DNA of 64,000 nt from Competibacter_A sp002352125 (lineage in GTDB: Bacteria > Pseudomonadota > Gammaproteobacteria > Competibacterales > Competibacteraceae). How positions within the stretch are numbered: position 1 is the stretch's first letter; each line of letters begins with the position of its first letter. Position numbers and translations under genes: made by a program. The DNA lies in assembly GCA_035441325.1 (NCBI GenBank), contig DAOROA010000005.1, positions 38,058 through 102,057 on the forward strand, written 5' to 3'. Below the pieces are notes generated by a model, which did not search any database, was not told the origin of the DNA, and saw only the letters and a program-made list of their open reading frames with translations. Shown one piece after another: positions 1 to 6,786 of this stretch.

Positions 1-1
1 G

Positions 2-790
2 GGTCGTGGTGGTTCCGATACGACCGGCGTTGCGTTGGCCGCCGCGCTTCGGGCCGACGAATGCCAGATTTACACCGACGTAGATGGGGTTTATACCACC
101 GATCCGCGCGTGGTTCCCGATGCTCGTCGATTGGATCGCGTCACTTTTGAAGAGATGCTGGAGATGGCCAGCTTGGGTTCCAAGGTGCTGCAGATACGTT
201 CCGTGGAATTTGCTGGTAAACATAATGTCCCATTACGTGTGCTATCCACCTTCCGGGAAGGTCCGGGTACGTTGATCACTTTCGAGGAAGCGTTCGAGGC
301 GGAATCCATGGAGAAAGCGCTCATTTCCGGTATCGCGTTCAATCGCGACGAAGCGAAAATTACCGTGCTCGGTGTTCCTGACCGACCCGGTATCGCTTTT
401 AGTATCCTGGGGCCAATATCCGATGCCAACATCGAAGTGGACATGATCGTCCAGAATATTGGCCGCGATGGCACGACTGACTTTACGTTCACGGTACATC
501 GCAACGATTACGAGCGAACGCTGGAAATTCTCGGAGAACGCGCGGCCCAGTTGGGTGCTCGCGAAGTGTCCGGCGACAACAAAATCGCCAAATTGTCCCT
601 GGTTGGCATCGGGATGCGCTCACACGCCGGCGTTGCCAGCCGGATGTTCCAAGCGCTGGCGAAGGAAAATATCAACATCCGCATGATTTCGACATCTGAG
701 ATCAAGATTTCGGTGGTGGTAGATGAAAAATATCTAGAGCTGGGCGTTCGCGTTCTACACGAAGCGTTCGAACTAGATAAAACCGCCTGA
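2..790 (+). CDS. lysC: Aspartokinase, C-terminal part (5' end outside window)
   Basis: Aspartate kinase phosphorylates aspartate in the first step of lysine, threonine and methionine synthesis. The frame is already open at base 2 with the kinase-domain signature GRGGSDTTGVALAAALRADE, followed by the Asp-binding segment DVDGVYTTDPR. The rest carries the two ACT regulatory domains (for example ITVLGVPDRPG and KLSLVGIGMRSHAGV), which in the family bind lysine and/or threonine for feedback control. About 150 N-terminal residues are missing because the window starts inside the gene. It stands just before csrA, the usual gammaproteobacterial order. Any ATG/TTG inside this stretch is internal, not the true start. 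Confidence 0.96.
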   Translation, partial: GRGGSDTTGVALAAALRADECQIYTDVDGVYTTDPRVVPDARRLDRVTFEEMLEMASLGSKVLQIRSVEFAGKHNVPLRVLSTFREGPGTLITFEEAFEAESMEKALISGIAFNRDEAKITVLGVPDRPGIAFSILGPISDANIEVDMIVQNIGRDGTTDFTFTVHRNDYERTLEILGERAAQLGAREVSGDNKIAKLSLVGIGMRSHAGVASRMFQALAKENINIRMISTSEIKISVVVDEKYLELGVRVLHEAFELDKTA

Positions 791-905
791 GCGCCTTGTG
801 ATCCCTTGGCATGAGTAGTGCAAACAAAGTTCAATTACAAACGCGGACTTTCGAAAACCGCGATCTGACCTGATGCTTTTGATGGAGAACACGGAGTAGC
901 TTGAT

Positions 906-1112
906 ATGTTGATTTTGACGCGCAGAGTTGGAGAAACGCTGATGATCGGTGACGAGGTAACCGTCACCGTGTTGGGCGTGAAGGGGAATCAGGTCCGCAT
1001 TGGAGTCAATGCGCCCAAAGACATTGCGGTGCATCGCGAAGAAATCTACGAACGGATCAAACGCGAGCAGGACAACGCTTCCGCCAACAGCGGTTCGCAG
1101 CCTGAGACTTGA
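906..1112 (+). CDS. csrA: Carbon storage regulator CsrA
   Basis: CsrA is a small dimeric RNA-binding protein that blocks or stabilises mRNAs by binding GGA motifs near ribosome sites. The product is 68 residues, normal for the family, and begins MLILTRRVGETLMIGDEVTV. The conserved VHREEIYERI segment, which carries the RNA-contacting Arg, is intact. The C-terminal tail (roughly residues 56-68) is polar and variable, as expected. It follows lysC after about 115 bp and precedes tRNA-Ser and tRNA-Arg, a conserved arrangement. The upstream gap is long enough for its own promoter, but I cannot place one with confidence. Confidence 0.97.
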   Translation: MLILTRRVGETLMIGDEVTVTVLGVKGNQVRIGVNAPKDIAVHREEIYERIKREQDNASANSGSQPET

Positions 1113-1187
1113 GGATCGGGGCTTTACGTCGGCAGTTTCGAGCGTTATTCTTAAACACTTGCAATGCCTATCTGGTGGGTACTTGCT

Positions 1188-1281
1188 GGAGAGATGGCCG
1201 AGCGGCTGAAGGCGCTCCCCTGCTAAGGGAGTATGGGGACATAAAACTCCATCGAGGGTTCGAATCCCTCTCTCTCCGCCA
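1188..1281 (+). tRNA. tRNA-Ser (GCU)
   Basis: The acceptor stem GGAGAGA pairs with TCTCTCC, followed by G and an encoded CCA. The anticodon GCT is at 1222-1224, in the loop between paired arms CTCCC and GGGAG. A long variable arm, typical of class II serine tRNAs, precedes the T arm GGTTCGAATCC. It reads AGC/AGU codons. Confidence 0.96.
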
Positions 1282-1350
1282 ATTTGCCGCGAAGAAGTGC
1301 GGAATTGACAAGGTGTAGTTCAATCCGCATAATCCGCTTCCCCAATCAAA

Positions 1351-1427
1351 GCGCCCGTAGCTCAGTTGGATAGAGTACCTGGCTACGAACTAGGGGGTCG
1401 GGAGTTCGAATCTCTCCGGGCGCGCCA
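1351..1427 (+). tRNA. tRNA-Arg (ACG)
   Basis: The acceptor stem GCGCCCG pairs with CGGGCGC, followed by G and an encoded CCA. The anticodon ACG is at 1385-1387 in the loop CTACGAA. The D arm (AGCTCAGTTGGATAGAG) and T arm (GAGTTCGAATCTC) are intact. The first anticodon base is expected to be deaminated to inosine by TadA to read CGN codons. Confidence 0.96.
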
Positions 1428-1441
1428 GTTATGTTGGATTC

Positions 1442-1474
1442 AGGCTTAGGTAGCATTTGCGCCTAAGCCTTTTT
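1442..1474 (+). terminator. Rho-independent terminator after the tRNA pair
   Basis: AGGCTTAGG at 1442-1450 pairs perfectly with CCTAAGCCT at 1462-1470 across an 11-nt loop and runs into TTTT. It ends the csrA/tRNA transcription unit. Confidence 0.9.
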
Positions 1475-2098
1475 CATGTGTGCAATGCCCCTAAACTCCA
1501 GAATCGCCCTATCCATATTGGGCCACTTCAACCGTCTAGTTTGGTCAGTTATTGTCTTCCCACGTCCAACGCCGTGACGCTCGGCGACCGTCGTATCGAT
1601 GTGGCCTTTCCTCACGACGTCGGGTTGCCGCGCGCAAGCGCTCTTCTCGCTTCCAACGAGCTTCGTGGTGTCGCAAGTCGTAAAATGGTTCGAGCGAGCT
1701 CGTGGAATGATCGCGGGTAGCTGTCGGTAACATAATCTGTTCTCTTTGGCGTTGGGTTGGATAACGATAACAAAGATCGTGCCATGTTATTATGTGTATG
1801 ATTTTTATAAACTATGACATTTATGCGCCGAAAAGAGGCTCAGTTTGGAGAGGAAATCGAGATTAAAATGGCCCGATTCCGATTCTTGATCGGGCCAAAA
1901 GTAACGGTGGCATCGGTACCGATAAGCGGTTTTGTTCGTCGGTACACGATTTGGAGTAGGGGATAACCGAAGCGATCCAGGTATTACGGACCTCGCTTTT
2001 CTCGCCAACGAAGTCGTCGGTCGTACCAACATTGCATGGGCAGAAATCCGATGCCGAAGCCAACGCTGCCAGCCCAATCGATTCGGAGTAGTGACTCC
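1475..2098. other. Long non-coding stretch with one inverted repeat
   Basis: About 620 bp with no convincing gene. The only structure I see is a 9-bp inverted repeat: TGGCCCGAT at 1869-1877 and ATCGGGCCA at 1889-1897. It is followed by TTTTAAT on the minus strand and AAAAG on the plus strand. It could be a terminator for leftward transcription or a remnant. The stretch separates the tRNAs from an isolated ABC permease, so it may hold the scar of lost partner genes. I found no copy of the tRNA-Arg 3' end that would mark an integration site. Confidence 0.4.
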
Positions 2099-2956
2099 AT
2101 GACTTCGTCCGGCCGATATTCAATCGCTTTTCGAGCGCGTGCATTTTTTCCGGTCCTGCTGTTATACGGATTGCTGGTGTGCGGCGTGGCGTTGACTCTG
2201 TTGCCCTTGCTGTGGATGTTGGCGGCTTCGTTGATGCCGCCCGGCGAGGCCAACAGCTATCCGCCTCATCTGTGGCCTAGCGCCATAACTTTCGAGCATT
2301 ACGTGGCGCTGTTCACCCGTCTCGACTTAGCTCGTTATCTGCTGAACAGCACCTTGCTTGCCAGTGCCGTGACCCTGATCGCGCTGTTCATCAATTCGAT
2401 GGCCGGTTATGCCTTCGCCAAGTTTCGTTTTCGCTTCCGCGACCGGCTGTTCCGGGGTTTGCTGGCGGCGATGGTGATTCCCGCCCAGGTGGCGATGTTG
2501 CCTTTGTTCCTGCTGCTGAAGCAATTCGGGCTGATCAACACATATTGGGGGGTGATCGTTCCTGGCATGGCCAGCATTTTCGGTATCTTTTTAGTTCGTC
2601 AATATTTACTGGCGATTCCCGACAGCCTGCTCGACGCCGCGCGCATGGATGGGGCGGGCGAGTTCCGCATTTACTGGTCGCTGATCTTGCCGCTATGCCG
2701 GCCGATTCTGGTGACGCTGGCGATTTTCACTTTCCTCGGTGCCTGGAACGATTTCATGTGGCCGCTGATTGTGCTGACCGACAGTGATCGCTATACCTTG
2801 CCAGTGGCGTTGGCCAACTTGCTGGGTGAACACGTCCAGGATACCGAACTGATGATGGCGGGTTCGGTGCTGACCGTTTTACCGGTGATGTCGCTATTCG
2901 TGATTTTGCAAAAATACTACATCGCCGGCATCATGCTGGGGGGGATGAAGGGATAG
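2099..2956 (+). CDS. Carbohydrate ABC transporter permease, MalG/UgpE type
   Basis: An inner-membrane permease of about 285 residues, full length for the MalG-like half of a sugar importer. Six hydrophobic segments are visible. The cytoplasmic EAA loop that docks on the ATPase is present (DAARMDGAGEFRIYWSLILP), followed by a typical GAWNDFMWPL segment. I chose ATG 2099 (MTSSGRYS) because the first membrane helix follows directly; a more upstream ATG at 2036 would add an unlikely polar tail. A complete importer also needs a second permease, a binding protein and an ATPase. None lies next to it, so it is an orphan in this window and its sugar is unknown. Confidence 0.85.
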   Translation: MTSSGRYSIAFRARAFFPVLLLYGLLVCGVALTLLPLLWMLAASLMPPGEANSYPPHLWPSAITFEHYVALFTRLDLARYLLNSTLLASAVTLIALFINSMAGYAFAKFRFRFRDRLFRGLLAAMVIPAQVAMLPLFLLLKQFGLINTYWGVIVPGMASIFGIFLVRQYLLAIPDSLLDAARMDGAGEFRIYWSLILPLCRPILVTLAIFTFLGAWNDFMWPLIVLTDSDRYTLPVALANLLGEHVQDTELMMAGSVLTVLPVMSLFVILQKYYIAGIMLGGMKG

Positions 2957-2996
2957 CCGTCCTCGACAGCGCCCGTTTTCACCGCTCCCCGACGAC

Positions 2997-3018
2997 AACC
3001 CGGATCCTCGTCCGGGTT
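2997..3018 (+). terminator. Hairpin after the ABC permease
   Basis: AACCCGGA at 2997-3004 pairs with TCCGGGTT at 3011-3018 across a 6-nt loop. No T run follows, so this is only a possible terminator or an mRNA-stabilising hairpin. Confidence 0.35.
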
Positions 3019-3105
3019 AGTAGTCCTAACTAGAGTGGGAGTTGCTATATCGTTTGACGGCACAACCCCGCCGGATCGGCTGTTCGAGCGAGCGAAGGAG
3101 GAACG

Positions 3106-3753
3106 GTGAGATTCAAGGCGATGCTGGCTACGACCCTGCTGATGGTCTCGACCGTAACAGGTGCGGCGGACGAAAAGCTGATGATCGGCCGGTTTTCCGC
3201 CAGCGACCTGAAAGATTGGCAGACCAAATCCTTCAAGGGCGAAACTCGCTATACCTTCGATGATAGAAGCGGACAACGAGCCTTGTTTGCCGATAGCCAA
3301 GGCACGGCCTCGGGGCTGTACCGGGAAATCCGGGTGGACCTGAACCGCACGCCTTGGCTCAACTGGTCGTGGCGGGTCGATGACGTATTGAAGGGTGTCG
3401 ACGAACGAAGCAAGGCCGGGGATGACTATCCGGCACGGGTTTACGTGGTGGTTTCCGGTGGCGCAGCGTTCTGGAAAACCCGCTCGCTGGTTTACGTCTG
3501 GTCTAGCAACCAGACCGTGGGCGCGACTTGGCACAACGCTTTTACCAGCAACGCCCGGGTGATGGCGCTACGTTCGGGCACGACAGACGCCGGGCGCTGG
3601 GTCAGCGAAAAACGCGACATTCGGGCCGATTTCCGGCGACTGTTCGGCGAAGACATCGCAGCTATCGACGCTGTCGCCCTGATGACCGACACCGACAACA
3701 GCGGCCAACGCGCCGTGGCGTGGTATGGCGATATTTATTTCGCGGTGCGGTGA
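3106..3753 (+). CDS. DUF3047 family exported protein
   Basis: A 215-residue protein starting at GTG 3106, with AAGGAGG about 5 nt upstream. Residues 1-20 form a signal peptide (MRFKAMLATTLLMVSTVTGA), so the mature protein is probably periplasmic. The body is beta-rich, with WLNWSWRVDDVL, YPARVYVVVSGG and a C-terminal WYGDIYFAVR typical of DUF3047 proteins. The family's function is unknown; its fold resembles carbohydrate-binding or jelly-roll proteins, which is inference. It converges with msrP and has no evident operon partner. Confidence 0.8.
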   Translation: MRFKAMLATTLLMVSTVTGAADEKLMIGRFSASDLKDWQTKSFKGETRYTFDDRSGQRALFADSQGTASGLYREIRVDLNRTPWLNWSWRVDDVLKGVDERSKAGDDYPARVYVVVSGGAAFWKTRSLVYVWSSNQTVGATWHNAFTSNARVMALRSGTTDAGRWVSEKRDIRADFRRLFGEDIAAIDAVALMTDTDNSGQRAVAWYGDIYFAVR

Positions 3754-3788
3754 TACCGACCGCGTCCCGCTTGCCGTTGCGCCGTGGC

Positions 3789-4703
3789 TCAGAAATTCTT
3801 CCGCAAATCCATCCCCGCGTACAACCCAGCGACCTGATCGGCGTAACCGTTGAACAGCAGGGTATCTCGCCGGAACAAATCGCCGATGCGTCGCTCCTTT
3901 TTCTGGCTCCAGCGCGGATGATCGACGTTGGGGTTGACGTTAGCGTAAAAACCGTACTCGTTCGGCGCTTGCAGGTTCCAAGTGGTTTTCGGCTGTTCTT
4001 CGGTGAAGCGAATTTTCACGATCGATTTGATGCTCTTGAAACCGTATTTCCACGGCACCACCAGCCGTAGCGGCGCTCCGTTCTGGTTGGGCAGTTCTTT
4101 ACCGTACAGGCCGGTGGCGAACAAGGTCAACGGATGCATAGCCTCGTCTATCCGCAATCCCTCGACATAAGGCCAATCGAGGATATGGGTTCGCTGGCCC
4201 GGCATCTGGGCGGGATCGAGCAAGGTAGCGAATTCGACGTACTTAGCGTTCGAGGTCGGTTGGAAACGCGGCAAAATCTTGCCGAGCGGAATCCCCAGCC
4301 ACGGCACCACCATCGACCACGCCTCCACGCAGCGCAGCCGGTAGATGCGCTCTTCCGCCTGATGCGAAGCCAGAAAATCTTCCAGCGCGTATTGGCCCGG
4401 TTTCTCGCAGTGGCCTTCCACGGTTATCGTCCACGGTTTGGTTTTCAAGCTGCCGGCGTATTCTGCCGGATCGGTCTTGCTGGAACCGAACTCGTAGAAG
4501 TTGTTGTAGGACGTTACATCTTCGTAAGGCGTCGGTTTGAGGCCGTCATCCGCCGCGCGAGCATCGCTACCGTGCAATGCTGGCGGTAATAATGCAGCAA
4601 CGCCGAACGCGGCAGCAGTCTTCAGAAACTCGCGACGACGAGCGTACAATTCGGGCGGAGTAATCTCGGACGGATGAATAGCGGCGGGTTTCTTGATCAG
4701 CAT
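3789..4703 (-). CDS. msrP: Protein-methionine-sulfoxide reductase catalytic subunit
   Basis: MsrP (YedY) is a periplasmic molybdopterin enzyme that reduces oxidised methionines in envelope proteins. The 304-residue product has a twin-arginine signal around RRREFLKTAAAFG (residues 23-35), so it is exported folded through Tat. The Mo-ligand Cys lies in YRLRCVEAWSMVVPWLGIPL. The sulfite-oxidase fold motifs follow, with NGAPLRLVVPWKYGFKSIKS near residue 215. Length is normal. Its usual partner, the haem membrane subunit MsrQ, is not adjacent: upstream is a membrane hydrolase and downstream a convergent DUF3047 gene. It may therefore depend on a distant msrQ or another quinol donor. Confidence 0.93.
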   Translation of the reverse strand: MLIKKPAAIHPSEITPPELYARRREFLKTAAAFGVAALLPPALHGSDARAADDGLKPTPYEDVTSYNNFYEFGSSKTDPAEYAGSLKTKPWTITVEGHCEKPGQYALEDFLASHQAEERIYRLRCVEAWSMVVPWLGIPLGKILPRFQPTSNAKYVEFATLLDPAQMPGQRTHILDWPYVEGLRIDEAMHPLTLFATGLYGKELPNQNGAPLRLVVPWKYGFKSIKSIVKIRFTEEQPKTTWNLQAPNEYGFYANVNPNVDHPRWSQKKERRIGDLFRRDTLLFNGYADQVAGLYAGMDLRKNF

Positions 4704-4892
4704 GGTGCAGCTCTCGACGGTGAATTCGGTTCCAGTGAGACCCGTGCCGTCTTCGCGAGTTGCGTCATCTTTGTCATGGGTTCCATATACTTCGTCGCAT
4801 GACCGGACGCCGGCAAACGGCTAGCGGTCCTGGCGGGACGCGCCACGCATCCGGGGATGTTTGCCCGCCTGGCGGTAGCGGGGATCGAGTGG

Positions 4893-5648
4893 CTACGAAT
4901 CCGACAAACCGGATGGCGTTATCCGGCGCAGAAAACCCGGAAACCAAGTGTCGCGGGGAACCAGGCGCTGGGTCACGCCGCGATAGGTGTCGCGATCCAT
5001 CACGAATTCGGCAAAAGGCTTGGGCGAGGGGCACAGGAAAAACAGGCCGGCGACCGCCAGATAGAGCGCCGCCGTACCGATGGGCTGGCCGAGACTGCCC
5101 AAGCTGAGCGCGGTGCCGAAAGAGCTTTTCAGCAACTTCTTGCCGAACAGATCGACGCTGTAAAACTCATCCAGCAACAAATGGACGACGAAGCCCATTG
5201 CAAGAAACGTCCCGCACAGCCAGGAATGAATGACGGACGCATTGAAAACATGGAAGGCGAGGGCGGTGGTCGCCAATCCCAGACCGATCGCCATCGGTAC
5301 GGTATGAACCAAGCCGCGATGGACGGTAAAGCGGTCGAGCAAGGTGAACAGGCCGTAGCGAATCAACAGAAAACAACCCAGCCACAGAACGATTAGCTCA
5401 ATCAGCGAATAGCGGTTGCCAAAGGTGAACACCACCAGAAAGCCGGCCACCACCGCCAATGTTGCGAACGCGATCCGAACCGGAACGGAAGTGGGTAAAT
5501 CGATATCTGGCAGCAGGCCGCCGACCACCCCCAGCACGAAATAGCCAATGGCGGCCTGATGGGGCACCGCGCTGCCCATGACCAGCACGGTGGCAGCCAA
5601 TCCACTGATTGCCGCCGCCCCCATCAGGTGGGTGTTGAAATTCGCCAT
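4893..5648 (-). CDS. Membrane-bound metal-dependent hydrolase, YdjM/DUF457 family
   Basis: A 251-residue inner-membrane protein with at least five hydrophobic segments. It carries the family's metal-site motifs: an N-terminal NFNTHLMGAAA, LLPDIDLPTS near residue 45, and HRGLVHTVP near residue 113, followed by HLLLDEFYSVD. E. coli YdjM is a LexA-regulated member, but no LexA box is evident here. The exact substrate is unknown. It starts 2 bp after the DUF2333 stop, so the two are almost certainly co-transcribed. Confidence 0.8.
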   Translation of the reverse strand: MANFNTHLMGAAAISGLAATVLVMGSAVPHQAAIGYFVLGVVGGLLPDIDLPTSVPVRIAFATLAVVAGFLVVFTFGNRYSLIELIVLWLGCFLLIRYGLFTLLDRFTVHRGLVHTVPMAIGLGLATTALAFHVFNASVIHSWLCGTFLAMGFVVHLLLDEFYSVDLFGKKLLKSSFGTALSLGSLGQPIGTAALYLAVAGLFFLCPSPKPFAEFVMDRDTYRGVTQRLVPRDTWFPGFLRRITPSGLSDS

Positions 5649-5649
5649 T

Positions 5650-6750
5650 TCAGCCCTGTAGCAGCAAGTTGCGCAAATCGATGATCGCGGCGTTGGCTCG
5701 CGAGATGTACGACGCCATGATCAGCGAATGATTAGCCATCGGTCCAAAGCCAGTGCCGTTTAGGATCATTGGACTCCAGATAAAGCTTTGGGTGTTTTCC
5801 AGCTCGCGGATGATCTGTTTGAGCGAGACTATGGCATTCTTGTTGGCGAGCACGTCGCCAAAGTCCACTTCCAGCGCCTTGAGGGTATGCACCAATGCCC
5901 AGGTGTAGCCTCGCGCTTCGAAAAACACGTCGTCGATTTTCAGCCACGGTGTTTTGATTTGGGATTGGTCCGGGGTCGGGGTGGACTGGCGGGCGTTGGG
6001 ATCACCAGCCAGATCCAGGTTATAGCGGGTCTGGCCGACGCTGGATGCTAACCGTTGCGCCAAACTGCCCAGCCGCTTCTCGACCACTTGCAGATAGACG
6101 CTCAGATTGTCGGCGCGGGTGAAGAATTGCCCATCGTAGGCCTTGTCATCGGCGAGCCGATTCATATAGCGGTACAGCGCCTCGGTCCCCTTGCGGTATT
6201 CGGATTCGGTGGACGGTAGAATCCACGACTCCGAATCGTAATTGAATTGCGGATCGGCCACTTGCAAGTCCTTGTCCTCGATGGATTGGGTTTGTGAGCG
6301 GCTGAAGTCGTTACGCATGGCGCGCACCAGATCGCGCAATTCGGTCAGTGCGCCGAATTCCCAGTTGGGAATGTTATCGAGATAGACGCCCGGTGGCGTA
6401 ATGTCGTTGCTGAGATAGCCGCCTGGCTTGTCCAGCAGGGTTTCGGCAATATGGATAGCGGAAGCGGTCGTCACGTAGCCGGGCACCAGTTTTTTCTGCT
6501 CGTTTTTGGCCATTTCCAAAGCGACCTCACGCACGCCGAATTCGCTTGGCGAACGTGACCAGATAAAGCCGAGCACGATCACAACGATGACGTAAGTGAC
6601 CAAAAACAAACCGAGCGTCCACCACAAACCTTTCTCCTTCCAGGTTCGCGGATGGTAGTAGGTGGCGACCTTGGTGACTTTTTCGCCTAACTTGGGTTTA
6701 TTGGGTGCGGATGCGGATTCATGAGCATCCACCAGATTTTCCTCAGTCAT
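5650..6750 (-). CDS. DUF2333 family membrane-anchored protein
   Basis: A 366-residue protein with a polar N-terminus, one membrane helix near residues 43-65 (WWTLGLFLVTYVIVVIVLGF) and a long helical domain. Conserved segments such as ESEYRKGTEALYRYMNRL, FFEARGYTWALVHTLKALE and NHSLIMASYISRANAAI match the DUF2333 family, which is widespread in gammaproteobacteria and has no known function. It lies between valS (36 bp away) and the membrane hydrolase (1 bp gap), all on the minus strand and probably one transcript. The bulk of the protein is predicted on the periplasmic side, which is inference from a single helix. Confidence 0.8.
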   Translation of the reverse strand: MTEENLVDAHESASAPNKPKLGEKVTKVATYYHPRTWKEKGLWWTLGLFLVTYVIVVIVLGFIWSRSPSEFGVREVALEMAKNEQKKLVPGYVTTASAIHIAETLLDKPGGYLSNDITPPGVYLDNIPNWEFGALTELRDLVRAMRNDFSRSQTQSIEDKDLQVADPQFNYDSESWILPSTESEYRKGTEALYRYMNRLADDKAYDGQFFTRADNLSVYLQVVEKRLGSLAQRLASSVGQTRYNLDLAGDPNARQSTPTPDQSQIKTPWLKIDDVFFEARGYTWALVHTLKALEVDFGDVLANKNAIVSLKQIIRELENTQSFIWSPMILNGTGFGPMANHSLIMASYISRANAAIIDLRNLLLQG

Positions 6751-6786
6751 GTCTGCTCCTCAAGTTCTTTGGTGAAATTTCCGAAC

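Noticed and set aside
1351..2098. Integration site at tRNA-Arg
   Set aside because: I saw no repeated tRNA 3' end, integrase gene or phage gene downstream.
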